Numbered from the stretch's first letter, positions 36,767 to 45,918 are shown. The stretch: DNA of 64,000 nt from Paracoccaceae bacterium Fryx2 (GCA_032334235.1 JAVSGI010000005.1:372001-436000), one strand, 5' to 3'. Notes: generated from the letters alone by a model not told the origin. Numbers and translations are program-made.

Positions 36767-39751
36767 TCAGTTCCCGTCGCCGACCAGCACGAAGGGTGCC
36801 CAGGACGAAGGCTGGGCAAAGGCCGCATCCTGCATCAGCGCAAGCGTGGCCAGCCGCAGCGCCTGTGCCCGGCCGAGCCCCGGGTCGGCGGCCAGTCGGC
36901 TGACCGCGCCGACGGTCAGCACCGCCGCCGCGTCATCGCGCACCGGCCAGTGCGACACCAGCAACGACCGCGCTCCGGCATGAAGGAACCCGGCAGCAAG
37001 GCCGGAAAGCCCCTCGGCCCCCGGCGTGCCGTCGTCTGCGGCGGTGTTGCAGGCCGACAGGATCACCCAGCTGGCCGACAGCGTCAGTTGCGCCGCCTCG
37101 GAGGCGGTCAGCAGCCCGTCGTCGGTCGCGTCGGGTGCGCCGGGCGGGGTGAAGGCAAGCGCCGGTTCGGCCAGCCCGGTGATCTCGCCCGCCAGCAGGC
37201 CGTGGGTGGCGAAGGCCACCACCTCGGCCCCGGCCAGATCGGGCGCGGATTTCACCGCCCGTTCGGTGGCCCCCGCGCCAAGGTGCAGCGCCGTTTCGGG
37301 GGCATCCAGCGCCCGTGCCAGCCCCGACAGCTCGCGTCGGGTGCCGGGCAGGGGGGCCAGGCCGCGCAGGGCGGCCTCCATCGCCCGGCCGCCGGCGAAA
37401 AAGGCGCCCACGGCCGCCGGGGTGGTTTCGGTTCCCGCGAAGGCCGGGTCGCCGAAGCCCGCAAGGCGGCTGGCGTGGGCGGCGGCGGGCGGGCGGTCGC
37501 GCAGTGCGGCAAGGCTGCCGACGGTGGGCAGGGTGGTGGTGGCGTGCCGGGACAGCAGCCAACCGGTCGCCTGGAGCGCCGCCGGGTCGCTGTCGGACCC
37601 TTCGGGCGGGCGCGTCACCAGCACCTGCAGCGGCAGGCTCGACAGCGGTCCGTCGGCCACCACCAGCAGCCGGGCCTTGCCCGCCAGCTGACGATCCAGC
37701 GGGGCCAGAAGCCGGGTGAAAAGCATGTGGGCAGCGTTGCGGTCGAAGGCGGGGCTGCGGTGGAAGGCGGGGCCGCCGGGCGCGGGGTCCGGTGCCTCGG
37801 CGCTGCGGGCGGGGGCGTTGGGGTCAAGCCGGGCGCGCAGGGCCTGCACCGTTTCGGCCAGCGCCGCTTCGGGCAGGTCGGCGCGGGTCCAGCCGAAACC
37901 GCCTGCGGTGACGGCAAAGGCAAAGGTCGCGTCCTGCGTCGTCACGACCAGCAGCAGCGCCTCGTCGGGGGTCAGGCGCGCCTGCACCCCGGCCAGATCC
38001 AGCACGCCGGGGCTGACCAGATCGGCATAATTCGGGAACCGCCGGGCCAGATCGGCCTCGGTCGCGGCGATCTGCGCCAGCAGGGCATCGGCATCGGCCA
38101 GCGTCGCGGCCGCTTGTGCCTGTGCGCCGGGGCGCGACAGCAGTTCCAGATGGTCGCGGTCCTCGGCCGCCCATTGGTTCACCATATCCTGCTTGTGCCG
38201 GGCCAGCAGCGCAAGGTCATCCGATCCGGCGGCAAAGCGGGCCGACATGCGCTGGGTGGTGCGGGCGGCGCGGCTGGCCATCGCCCATTGTGCCGCCTGA
38301 AAGGCCGGGTCGATCAGGCCGGCCGGGTCCACCTCCCACGCCGCGGCGGTCACGGCCAGCACCTGGCGGCGCATGTCGGTTTCCTGCGCTGCGGCGATGG
38401 TCGCATCGGCGCCCAGCCTTTCGGCTTGCGCGGTGAAGTCCTCCAGCGCCGCCTGCGCCAGCGACAGGGCGGTGGCGGCGTCGCCCGCGCCAAGGGCCAG
38501 CCAGGCGGTGGTGAAACCGGCGCGCGCCGCCTCGGGGTGGCCGGGGGGCAGCAGCGCGGCAAGGGCGGCGCGGGACTCCAGCGCGCGGGGCAGGGCGGGC
38601 AGGCCCAGCGCGGCCTCGGCCAGGGCCAGACCAAGTGCCGCACGGGCGTGGCGCAGCCCGTCGCCCGCGGCGGCGGCAATCGCCACCGCGCGCCGCAGCG
38701 CGGCCGCCGCATTGCCCGCGTCGCCGGCCCGCAGCAGGGTCTCGCCCAGATCGGCAAAGCCGGCCCCGACCTGCGGATGGCCGGCGGGCAGGGCGGCCAT
38801 CCGCAGGTCCAGTGCCAGCCGCTGCGCGGCAAGGGCGCCCTGCGGGTCATGCTGCCTGCGCAGCGCCAGCCCCAGCCCGTTCAGCACGTCGGCCCGCACC
38901 AGACCACCCGTCACCCCCGCCCCGGTCAGCATCGCATCGGCCTGCGTGAACAGCGCCGCCGCCTCGGACAGTCGGCCCTGTTGCAGCAGCATCGCGCCAA
39001 GCTTGCCCAGCCGTCGCGCCTGGTCCTGCGGGCCGACCCCCGGCCCCGGCGGCACCGAGGCCGCCCGCGACAGGGCCGTGCGATAGGCCGCCTCGGCATG
39101 GTCGGTCCGGCCGGCCCGCGACGACAGCCATCCCAGCGCGGTAAAGGTCGCCACGGCATCGGCATCGTTCATTTCGGACAGCATCGGTTCCAGTTGTCCG
39201 ATCAGCCCCATCGCACCCGGCAGGTCGCCGGTCCGGGCCGTCAGCACCGCCAGCGCCGCGACATGCGGGATCAGCTGGCTGGGGTCGGCCCCGGGGTCGG
39301 CCAGCGTGCTTTCCACCGCCTGCGCCATCAGACTGCGCGCCTCGGCATGGCGTTCCAGATCGCACAGGATCAGCGCCAGCAGCGCCTGGCTGGCGGCGCG
39401 TGCCCGGGGTTCGTCGCGGCGCCGGATCAGTGCGGCGCGGGCCAGACTTTCGGCGCGCGGCAGGTTTCCGGCCTCTGTCAGGACCGCGGCAAGGTCGTGC
39501 TGGGTGGTGGCGATGGTCAGGGGATTACCCGGGAAGTCGCGCCATGCCGCCGCCATCGCGGCTGACAGCAGGGTTTCCGCCCCCGCCAGATCGCCGCTGC
39601 CCTGAAGCGCCTTGCCCTGTTGCGACAGGTCGCGCAGCGTCATGAAGGCGGTTTCCTGCGCTGCGGTCAATGGTTCCTGCGCCGCGGTCATCTCTGCCGC
39701 CGCCGGGTTTGCCAGCAATGCAAGCAGGAGTGCCGCGTGTTTCAGAGCCAT
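36767..39751 (-). CDS. Secreted TPR-CHAT domain protein, 994 residues
   Basis: A Sec-type leader (LKHAALLLALLANPAAAE) starts at ATG 39751. About residues 35-600 are alanine-rich helical pairs of TPR type (ALIRRRDEPRARAASQALLALIL, AADALLAQIAATEADLA region). The last ~350 residues are a CHAT domain, a caspase-like protease fold. The catalytic His is in VVAFATHGLLAGE (about residue 848) and the Cys in WVILSACNTAADDG (about 899), followed by LLVSHWPVRDDAA. The protein is predicted to act in the periplasm or outside. It is a single-gene unit; substrate unknown. The antisense frame of 970 codons is a GC-rich shadow. Confidence 0.88.
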   Translation of the reverse strand: MALKHAALLLALLANPAAAEMTAAQEPLTAAQETAFMTLRDLSQQGKALQGSGDLAGAETLLSAAMAAAWRDFPGNPLTIATTQHDLAAVLTEAGNLPRAESLARAALIRRRDEPRARAASQALLALILCDLERHAEARSLMAQAVESTLADPGADPSQLIPHVAALAVLTARTGDLPGAMGLIGQLEPMLSEMNDADAVATFTALGWLSSRAGRTDHAEAAYRTALSRAASVPPGPGVGPQDQARRLGKLGAMLLQQGRLSEAAALFTQADAMLTGAGVTGGLVRADVLNGLGLALRRQHDPQGALAAQRLALDLRMAALPAGHPQVGAGFADLGETLLRAGDAGNAAAALRRAVAIAAAAGDGLRHARAALGLALAEAALGLPALPRALESRAALAALLPPGHPEAARAGFTTAWLALGAGDAATALSLAQAALEDFTAQAERLGADATIAAAQETDMRRQVLAVTAAAWEVDPAGLIDPAFQAAQWAMASRAARTTQRMSARFAAGSDDLALLARHKQDMVNQWAAEDRDHLELLSRPGAQAQAAATLADADALLAQIAATEADLARRFPNYADLVSPGVLDLAGVQARLTPDEALLLVVTTQDATFAFAVTAGGFGWTRADLPEAALAETVQALRARLDPNAPARSAEAPDPAPGGPAFHRSPAFDRNAAHMLFTRLLAPLDRQLAGKARLLVVADGPLSSLPLQVLVTRPPEGSDSDPAALQATGWLLSRHATTTLPTVGSLAALRDRPPAAAHASRLAGFGDPAFAGTETTPAAVGAFFAGGRAMEAALRGLAPLPGTRRELSGLARALDAPETALHLGAGATERAVKSAPDLAGAEVVAFATHGLLAGEITGLAEPALAFTPPGAPDATDDGLLTASEAAQLTLSASWVILSACNTAADDGTPGAEGLSGLAAGFLHAGARSLLVSHWPVRDDAAAVLTVGAVSRLAADPGLGRAQALRLATLALMQDAAFAQPSSWAPFVLVGDGN

Positions 39752-40137
39752 CGCCTGCGCCCCCCTTCCCCTGCCGAGAGGATAGCCGCAGAGATGAGTC
39801 ACGCAAGGGGCATGTGGTCCCGGCCCTGCCCGAACCAGGACGCGATCGCCCGGCAGGGCGCGCGCGCCGCGCAGCCTGCGAGCGCCGGACGGGGTGGCGG
39901 TGCGGGTCTGCCCGGTGTCGGCGGCGCAGCTTTTTATCGTTGTGCACGGCAGGGTTGTGCCGCCCGGCCCGGCTGTTCGGCCATTCCGGCAAAAAGCGAC
40001 GGAAATGCAACAGACCGATTGCGGCAAGCCACCGGCGCGACTTAGTATCGGCGCCATGGCAGCACATGAATCTGTCACAAACGAAGAATACAGCAGAAGC
40101 TGTTGAACGGGGCCAAGAGGCCCAAGGGAGAATGAAC
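39752..40137. promoter_or_regulatory. 386-base divergent gap between CHAT gene and ABC operon
   Basis: No gene is supported here. The part near 40020-40100 is less GC-rich and probably holds the promoter of the binding-protein gene. A small stem, GGGCC-AAGA-GGCCC (40110-40123), sits just before its ribosome-binding site (GGGAG, 40126-40130) and could affect its translation. The left half is unremarkable GC-rich sequence. Confidence 0.4.
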
Positions 40138-41241
40138 ATGACACTGAACAAGGCAACCGCAGCGGTTTCGATGGCCGTGCTGCTGGCCTCGACCGCGCTG
40201 GTGAATGCCCAGTCGCTTGCCGAACTTGAAGCCGCCGCCAAGGCGGAAGGCGCGCTGACCACCATTGCGCTGCCGCATGACTGGTGCGGCTATGGCGAGG
40301 TGATCGCGGGCTTCAAGGCGAAATATCCCGAAATCACCGTGAACGAGCTGAACCCCGACGCCGGGTCCGCCGACGAGCTGGAAGCCGTCCGCGCCAACAA
40401 GGACAACAAGGGCCCGCAGGCGCCCGACGTTCTGGACATCGGCCTTGCCTTCGGGCCGCAGGCGCAGGCCGAAGGGCTGCTGATGCCCTACAAGGTTTCC
40501 ACCTGGGACGAGATTCCCGACAGCATCAAGGATGCCGACGGCCATTGGTACGGCGACTATTACGGCGTGATGTCCTTCATGGTGAACAAGGACATCATCA
40601 CCAACACGCCCACCGACTGGGCCGACCTGCTCAAGCCGGAATATGCCAACTCTGTCGCGCTGGCCGGCGATCCGCGCGCCTCGAACCAGGCGATCCTTGG
40701 CGTTCTGGCGGCCGGCATGTCCACCGGCGCCGCTGCGGGCACCGCTGCGGGCGAGGCCGGGCTGAACTTCTTTGCCGAGATGAACAAGGCGGGCAACTTC
40801 GTGCCGGTCATCGGCAAGGCGGGCACGCTGGCGCAGGGTGCGACCCCGATCGTCGTGATGTGGGATTACAACGCGCTGGCCGCGCGTGACACGCTGGCCG
40901 GCAACCCGCCAATCGACGTTGTGGTGCCGGCGTCGGGCGTTCTGGCCGGGGTCTATGTGCAGGCGATCAGCGCCTACGCGCCGCATCCGAACGCGGCGAA
41001 GCTCTGGATGGAATACCTTTATTCGGATGAAGGTCAGCTTGGCTGGCTGAAAGGCTACTGCCACCCGGCGCGCTTCAACGCCATGTCCGCCGCGGGCAAG
41101 ATTCCGCAGGACCTGCTCGATGCCCTGCCGCCGGCCGCCTCCTATGAAGCCGCCTACTTCCCGACGCTGGAAGAACAGGATGCCAACAAGGCCGCCGTCA
41201 CCGGCGGCTGGGATGCCGTGGTCGGCGCCAACGTCCAGTAA
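40138..41241 (+). CDS. ABC-transporter periplasmic binding protein (PotD/iron/2-AEP superfamily)
   Basis: 367 residues with a signal peptide (ATAAVSMAVLLASTALVNAQ). It is a type II solute-binding protein (LAELEAAAKAEGALTTIAL, DVLDIGLAFGPQAQAEGLL, YYGVMSFMVNKDII, ANSVALAGDPRASNQAIL, TPIVVMWDYNALAARDTL). The superfamily binds polyamines, Fe(III) or aminoethylphosphonate; the ligand cannot be read from sequence. ATG 40138 is preferred to 40132 because GGGAG lies 8 bases upstream. First gene of a binding protein-permease-permease-ATPase operon. Confidence 0.85.
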   Translation: MTLNKATAAVSMAVLLASTALVNAQSLAELEAAAKAEGALTTIALPHDWCGYGEVIAGFKAKYPEITVNELNPDAGSADELEAVRANKDNKGPQAPDVLDIGLAFGPQAQAEGLLMPYKVSTWDEIPDSIKDADGHWYGDYYGVMSFMVNKDIITNTPTDWADLLKPEYANSVALAGDPRASNQAILGVLAAGMSTGAAAGTAAGEAGLNFFAEMNKAGNFVPVIGKAGTLAQGATPIVVMWDYNALAARDTLAGNPPIDVVVPASGVLAGVYVQAISAYAPHPNAAKLWMEYLYSDEGQLGWLKGYCHPARFNAMSAAGKIPQDLLDALPPAASYEAAYFPTLEEQDANKAAVTGGWDAVVGANVQ

Positions 41242-41260
41242 CGGCTGAACGGCCAAGTGC

Positions 41261-41287
41261 CCGCCCCGCGCGCCCTGCGCGGGGCGG
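41261..41287 (+). terminator. 11-bp perfect stem-loop after binding-protein gene
   Basis: CCGCCCCGCGC (41261-41271) pairs perfectly with GCGCGGGGCGG (41277-41287) around GCCCT; ACTTTC follows. Its place between binding-protein and permease genes fits the common mRNA-processing or attenuation hairpin that keeps binding-protein levels above permease levels. Confidence 0.6.
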
Positions 41288-41296
41288 ACTTTCTGC

Positions 41297-42214
41297 ATGG
41301 ATACCGGGCAACTGCCCCCCGTCACAGGCCACCGGATGATCGAACCTTCCCCCGCTCGCGGCCGGGCCCGGCGTCAGCCGCCCTATTGGCTTGGCCTCGT
41401 GCCCTTCGGCCTGTTCACGCTACTGTTCCTGATCCTGCCGACGATGAAGATCGTGGTCGGTGCGTTCCAGACCCCGGGCGGCGGGTTCACGCTGGACAAC
41501 CTGCGCGGCCTGAACGACCCCTCGATCCTGTCGTCCTACTGGACCTCGATCAAGCTGAGCCTTGTGACCGCCGCCATCGGCTGCGCGGTCGGCTTTTCGG
41601 TGGCCGCCGCCGTGATCCTTGGCGGGTTGCCGCGCTGGATCCGCGGGCCGCTCTTGACCTTTTCGGGAGTTGCGTCGAACTTCGCCGGCGTGCCGCTGGC
41701 CTTTGCCTTTCTGGCGACCATCGGCCCGGTCGGCCTTGTCACCGTGCTGCTTCGCACCGAGCTTGGCATCGACCTCCGCGCGATGGGCTTCAACCTGCTG
41801 TCGTTCAACGGGCTGGTGATCGTCTACCTGTTCTTCCAGATCCCGCTGATGATCCTGATCATCGCCCCGGCGCTGGACGGGCTGAAGCGCGAATGGCGCG
41901 AGGCGGCGAGCATCCTTGGCGCATCCGGCCTGCAATACTGGCGCATGGTGGCGCTGCCGATCCTGTTCCCGTCGCTGCTGGGCACCTTTGCGCTGCTGTT
42001 CGCCAATTCCTTCGGCGCCATTGCCACCGCATTCGCGCTGACCGGGCCGCAGCTGAACATCGTGCCGATCAAGCTCTTCGCGCAGATCAGGGGCGACGTG
42101 CTGGGCAACCCCAACCTCGGCTATGCGCTGGCCTTCGGGATGATCGTGATCACCGGCGTCGCCAACGGGCTTTACATCTGGTTGCGGGTGCGCAGCGAAA
42201 GGTGGCTGAAATGA
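41297..42214 (+). CDS. ABC-transporter permease, first subunit
   Basis: 305 residues, six predicted helices of the binding-protein-dependent permease family. The EAA loop is EWREAASILGASGLQYWRMVALPILFP. ATG 41297 is annotated; ATG 41336 (MIEPSPARGR) is an alternative and neither has a strong ribosome-binding site. The stop overlaps the next permease start as ATGA. It pairs with the following permease to form the channel. Confidence 0.88.
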   Translation: MDTGQLPPVTGHRMIEPSPARGRARRQPPYWLGLVPFGLFTLLFLILPTMKIVVGAFQTPGGGFTLDNLRGLNDPSILSSYWTSIKLSLVTAAIGCAVGFSVAAAVILGGLPRWIRGPLLTFSGVASNFAGVPLAFAFLATIGPVGLVTVLLRTELGIDLRAMGFNLLSFNGLVIVYLFFQIPLMILIIAPALDGLKREWREAASILGASGLQYWRMVALPILFPSLLGTFALLFANSFGAIATAFALTGPQLNIVPIKLFAQIRGDVLGNPNLGYALAFGMIVITGVANGLYIWLRVRSERWLK

Positions 42215-42993
42215 AGCTCTTGTGGGCATGGGCCGCGCTGTTCGTCGGCCTGCTGTATTTCTTCCTGCCGCTGCTGGGCATGACCGAGTTCTCGCTGAAG
42301 ATGCGGCGGGGCGAGTATTCCTTCGACGCCTATGCCAAGGTGCTGGCCGACCCGCGGTTTCAGGAAACCTTCAGTTATTCGGTGGTGATGGCGCTGTTCA
42401 CCATCGTGTTCGGCGTGCTGCTGGTGGTGCCCACCGCCTACTGGGTGCGGCTGAAACTGCCGTGGGCGCGCCCCTATGTCGAGTTCATCACCCTGCTGCC
42501 GCTGGTCATTCCGGCGATCGTGATCGTGTTCGGCTACATCCGGCTTTACAACACCTCAAGCTGGCTGCCGCTGACCGGGACGGCGACGGGAACCAACATC
42601 CTGCTGATGTTCGGCTATGCCACGCTGGCCTTGCCCTACATGTACCGCGCCGTCGACACCGGGTTGCGCACCATCGACGTGGCCACCCTGACCGAGGCCG
42701 CGCAAAGCCTTGGCGCGGGCTGGGTGACGATTCTGGCGCGGGTGATCCTGCCCAACGTGCTGACGGCGGTGCTGTCGGGCGCGTTCCTGACCTTCGCCAT
42801 CGTGATCGGCGAATTCACCCTTGCCGCCCTGCTCGACCGGCCGGCCTTCGGGCCCTACATGCAGATTCTGGGGGCCAACCGCGCCTATGAACCGGCCGCG
42901 CTGGCGGTGATAGCCTTCGGCATCACCTGGGCCTGCATGGGGCTGATCCAGCTGGTCAACCGGTTTTCGAAACACTCACGCGCTCAACGATGA
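42211..42993 (+). CDS. ABC-transporter permease, second subunit
   Basis: 260 residues of the PotC-like permease type. Helices include LLWAWAALFVGLLYFFLPLLG and FITLLPLVIPAIVIVFGYIRLY. The EAA loop is TEAAQSLGAGWVTILARVILPNVL. It starts within the stop of the first permease (ATGA), showing translational coupling, and is followed 15 bases later by the ATPase gene. Confidence 0.9.
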   Translation: MKLLWAWAALFVGLLYFFLPLLGMTEFSLKMRRGEYSFDAYAKVLADPRFQETFSYSVVMALFTIVFGVLLVVPTAYWVRLKLPWARPYVEFITLLPLVIPAIVIVFGYIRLYNTSSWLPLTGTATGTNILLMFGYATLALPYMYRAVDTGLRTIDVATLTEAAQSLGAGWVTILARVILPNVLTAVLSGAFLTFAIVIGEFTLAALLDRPAFGPYMQILGANRAYEPAALAVIAFGITWACMGLIQLVNRFSKHSRAQR

Positions 42994-43008
42994 TCGGGGC
43001 ACCTGCCG

Positions 43009-44058
43009 ATGGCCTTTCTTGACATTTCGCATCTGGAGAAATCCTTCGGCCCGACCCGGGTGGTGAAGGATTTCAGCCTTGCCATCGAAAAGGGCGAGTT
43101 CGTCTCGCTGCTGGGGCCTTCGGGCTGCGGCAAGACCACGGTGCTGCGCATGGTGGCGGGGTTCGAGACGCCGTCGCAGGGGTCCATCCACATCGAGGGG
43201 CGCGACGTGGTGGGCCTGCGCCCGAACCAGCGCAAGATCGGCATGGTGTTTCAGGCCTATGCGCTGTTTCCCAACCTGACGGTGGCGCAGAACGTGGGCT
43301 TCGGGTTGAAGGTGGCGGGGGTGGCGCGCGCCGAATCCGACGCGCGCGTGGCGGAAATGCTGGGGCTGATAGGGCTTTCCGAGCTTGGCGCGCGCTACCC
43401 GTTCCAGCTTTCCGGCGGCCAGCAGCAGCGCGTGGCCCTCGCGCGCGCTCTGGCGGTCAAGCCGCGGGTGCTGCTGCTGGACGAGCCGCTGTCGGCGCTG
43501 GATGCCAAGATCCGCGTCAGCCTGCGGGCCGAGATCCGGGCGATCCAGCAGAAGCTGGGCATCACCACGATCTTCGTGACCCACGATCAGGAAGAGGCGC
43601 TGTCGATGTCGGACCGCATCGTGGTGATGAACGGCGGCATGGCCGAACAGGTCGGCGCGCCGTTCGAGATCTACAACCATCCGCGCACCCGCTTTGTCGC
43701 CTCGTTCGTCGGCACGCTGAACCAGATCGACGCCGAGGTGACGGCGCCCGCCACCGGCGAGCTGCGCATCGCGGGAGTCGCGGCCAGCCTTGGCCGCCCG
43801 ATCCCTGCCGGGCGGGCTGCCCTTGCGCTGCGCCCCGAGGCGCTGCGGCTGGGCCGCGAGGAGGGGCGCGAGGTGGTGCTGGCAGGCACGATTGCCGAGG
43901 TCGCCTTCATGGGATCGGTGATCCGGGTGCGGGTCGATGTTGCAGGCAACCGGCTGTCGCTCGATCGCTTCAATCGCGCCGACGCGCCGCCGCCCGCCGT
44001 GGGCAGCGCCGCCGAGGTCAGCTTTTCGGCGCGCGACCTGATCCTGCTTGACGCCTGA
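43009..44058 (+). CDS. ABC-transporter ATP-binding protein (PotA/FbpC type)
   Basis: 349 residues. The N-terminal ATPase domain has Walker A GPSGCGKTTVLRMV, Q-loop VFQAYALFPNLTVAQN, signature LSGGQQQRVALARAL, Walker B RVLLLDEPLSALD and the H-loop VTHDQEEALSMSDR. A C-terminal TOBE domain (ALRPEALRLGREEGREVVLAGTI) is typical of polyamine, iron and sulfate/molybdate importers. Powers the two permeases encoded before it. Confidence 0.92.
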   Translation: MAFLDISHLEKSFGPTRVVKDFSLAIEKGEFVSLLGPSGCGKTTVLRMVAGFETPSQGSIHIEGRDVVGLRPNQRKIGMVFQAYALFPNLTVAQNVGFGLKVAGVARAESDARVAEMLGLIGLSELGARYPFQLSGGQQQRVALARALAVKPRVLLLDEPLSALDAKIRVSLRAEIRAIQQKLGITTIFVTHDQEEALSMSDRIVVMNGGMAEQVGAPFEIYNHPRTRFVASFVGTLNQIDAEVTAPATGELRIAGVAASLGRPIPAGRAALALRPEALRLGREEGREVVLAGTIAEVAFMGSVIRVRVDVAGNRLSLDRFNRADAPPPAVGSAAEVSFSARDLILLDA

Positions 44059-44129
44059 GGCTGCCGGGGCTTGTGCTGCCGCCCCGCACGGGGCAATTCT
44101 GGCACAGGGCTCTTGGGAGGGGGAACGCG

Positions 44130-44645
44130 ATGCGGATCGGATATGTCTGCCAGACCGACCGGGGGGCGACCGACCGCCTGCTGTCGGAGGTGGCCGCGCT
44201 GCTGAAGGCGGAAGGCGTGGTGCTGGCCGGGGCGGTGCAGGTCAATTCGGGCTGCGCCGACGAACCGCGCTGCGACATGGATCTGGTGGTGCTGCCCGAC
44301 GGCCCGGTGATCCGCATCAGCCAGTATCTCGGGGCCGACTCGCAGGGGTGCCGGCTGGACGCGGGCGCGCTGGAACAGGCGGTGGGGCTGGCGATGGCGC
44401 GCCTGACCGGGGCCGGGCTGCTGGTGGTCAACAAGTTCGGCAAGCACGAATCCGAAGGGCGCGGCTTTCGCGACCTGATCGCCGGGGCGCTGGGGCAGGG
44501 CATTCCGGTTCTGGTCGGGGTAAATCCCCGCAGCCTTGCTGCGTTCCGGGCCTTTGCGGGCGACCTGGCCGAACCGCTGCTTGCCGAGCCCGAGGCGCTG
44601 TGCCTGTGGTGCCGGGCGGCGCAGGGCGAGATGGCAGCGGGATGA
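44130..44645 (+). CDS. DUF2478-family protein, possible nucleotide-binding protein
   Basis: 171 residues starting MRIGYVCQTDRGATDRLLSE. The pattern VLAGAVQVNSG, CDMDLVVLPDGPVIRISQ, LLVVNKFGKHESEGRGF, IPVLVGVNPRSLAAFRAF fits DUF2478, a P-loop-related family often near molybdate-transport and molybdopterin genes. Its role is unknown. GGGAGGGGGAA precedes ATG 44130; a longer frame has no ribosome-binding site. Its stop overlaps the mog start, which supports a molybdenum-related job (inference). Confidence 0.72.
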   Translation: MRIGYVCQTDRGATDRLLSEVAALLKAEGVVLAGAVQVNSGCADEPRCDMDLVVLPDGPVIRISQYLGADSQGCRLDAGALEQAVGLAMARLTGAGLLVVNKFGKHESEGRGFRDLIAGALGQGIPVLVGVNPRSLAAFRAFAGDLAEPLLAEPEALCLWCRAAQGEMAAG

Positions 44646-45181
44646 TGGACAATCCCGCCCCGCTCATCGTGATCCTGACCGTTTCCGACCGCGCCAGCCG
44701 GGGCGAATACGAGGACAGGGGCGGCCCGGCCGCAGAGGACTGGCTGCGCCGGGTGATCGCTTCGCCGGTCAGGATCCGCCGCGAGATCGTGCCCGACGGG
44801 CGCGAGGGGGTGGCGGCGGCGTTCCGCGCCTGGGCCGATACCGAGGGGGCGGCGTTGATCCTTGCCACCGGCGGCACCGGCCCCGCGCCGCGCGACCAGA
44901 CACCCGAGGGCATGGCCGATGTGATCAACATGGAGCTGCCGGGGTTCGGCGAGCTGATGCGGTCGGTCAGCCTGCGCGAGGTGCCGACCGCGATCCTGTC
45001 GCGGCAGGGGGCGGGGGTGCGCGGGCAGACGCTGATCATCACGCTGCCCGGCAAGCCTTCGGCGATTGCCACCTGTCTGGATGCGGTGTTCCCGGCGGTG
45101 CCCTATTGCCTTGACCTGATCGGGGCGGGGCGGATCGAGACTGACCCGGACCAGTGCAAGGCGTTCCGGCCGAAGGCGTGA
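44642..45181 (+). CDS. mog: Molybdopterin adenylyltransferase (Mog/MoaB family)
   Basis: 179 residues. Adenylylates molybdopterin before molybdate insertion. MPT-binding motifs are LTVSDRASRGEYEDRGGP, LILATGGTGPAPRDQTPEGM and TLIITLPGKPSAIATCLDAV. Two adjacent ATGs (44642, 44645) overlap the upstream stop. SoxC is a molybdenum enzyme, but other Mo enzymes elsewhere could be the beneficiaries. Confidence 0.93.
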   Translation: MMDNPAPLIVILTVSDRASRGEYEDRGGPAAEDWLRRVIASPVRIRREIVPDGREGVAAAFRAWADTEGAALILATGGTGPAPRDQTPEGMADVINMELPGFGELMRSVSLREVPTAILSRQGAGVRGQTLIITLPGKPSAIATCLDAVFPAVPYCLDLIGAGRIETDPDQCKAFRPKA

Positions 45182-45196
45182 ATGCGGAGGCGGCGG

Positions 45197-45229
45197 TGCC
45201 TCCGGCGGGGATATTTGGGCAAAGATGAA
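45197..45229 (+). repeat. Dispersed repeat, TGCCTCCGGCGGGGATATTTGGGC type
   Basis: One copy of a ~32-bp repeat whose core is CCTCCGGCGGGGATATTT followed by GGGCAAAGATGAA. Another plus-strand copy is at 56278-56309, a variant at 56366-56395, and an inverted copy at 58963-58996. All lie in gene-free gaps; this one separates mog from the convergent chelatase gene. Confidence 0.8.
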
Positions 45230-45234
45230 TGGGG

Positions 45235-45918
45235 TCAGGCCGTTGCGCGGGTGAGGGCAGCGGCGATCAGGGCGGGGACGCCCGCATGTTCGCCGATGGC
45301 GGGCAGCAGCCTGCCGGTGAAACCCGCCTCTGCCAGTGCCTCCGGCACGTCGTCCGACACATGGCCCGCACGGAGCGCGAAGAACGGCAGGCACAGGGCG
45401 GGGCCGGAGAGGCGGGCGACATCGGCAAGGAGCGGCGCTTCCTCGATGAAACCCGCCGTCACGGCGCGAAAGCGGCCCTGCGCGGCAAGACCTGCCACCA
45501 CCATTTGCGTGATTACGGCCGAGGCGCGCGACACCTGGCTGCCATGCGCCGCGATCAGCAGCGTGGTGGCGGCCGGGTCGTCGCAGGCGGCCAGCGCGGC
45601 TTGCAGCATCAGGCCGGGCAGGGCGGCGTCGCTGCCGAAGGCGGGCAGTTGCCGCGCTTCTGCCGCCCCGGCTGCGGCGAGGCGGCGGGGCAGGGTGGTG
45701 CGGGTGAAAAAGCCCTCCGCCATGAAGAACGGGTAGATCAGCGCGCCCGGAAGTTCGGCCGCCGCCGCCTCAAGCGCGCCCGGCGCGGCGAGGGTGGCGC
45801 CCTGCACCTGCCAGCCCGGCAGATACGCCGAAACGGCGCGGGCAAGCGCCTGAAGCGCCGCCTCCTGCGGGGCGGGGTCGGCGGGCGCGCCATGCGCCAC
45901 GATCAGGGCGCGCGTCAT
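45235..45918 (-). CDS. CbiX-like sirohydrochlorin chelatase
   Basis: 227 residues. Two chelatase halves are visible: RALIVAHGAPADPAPQEAAL at the start and TLLIAAHGSQVSRAS in the middle, each with the AHG histidine motif; CLPFFALRAGHVSDDVPEAL carries a further His. Such proteins insert Co or Fe into sirohydrochlorin for cobalamin or siroheme. There are no other tetrapyrrole genes nearby. It is convergent with mog and appears to be a single-gene unit. Confidence 0.8.
   Translation of the reverse strand: MTRALIVAHGAPADPAPQEAALQALARAVSAYLPGWQVQGATLAAPGALEAAAAELPGALIYPFFMAEGFFTRTTLPRRLAAAGAAEARQLPAFGSDAALPGLMLQAALAACDDPAATTLLIAAHGSQVSRASAVITQMVVAGLAAQGRFRAVTAGFIEEAPLLADVARLSGPALCLPFFALRAGHVSDDVPEALAEAGFTGRLLPAIGEHAGVPALIAAALTRATA

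Noticed and set aside
36653-39565. 970-codon open frame on the plus strand opposite the CHAT gene
   Set aside because: Gly/Arg/Gln-rich low-complexity translation, no domain, and the minus-strand frame has a leader and a full CHAT domain; it is a high-GC shadow.
44081-44094. Hairpin GCCCC-GCAC-GGGGC after the ABC ATPase gene as a terminator
   Set aside because: Only a 5-bp stem with no U-run; too weak to claim that it separates the ATPase from the DUF2478 gene.
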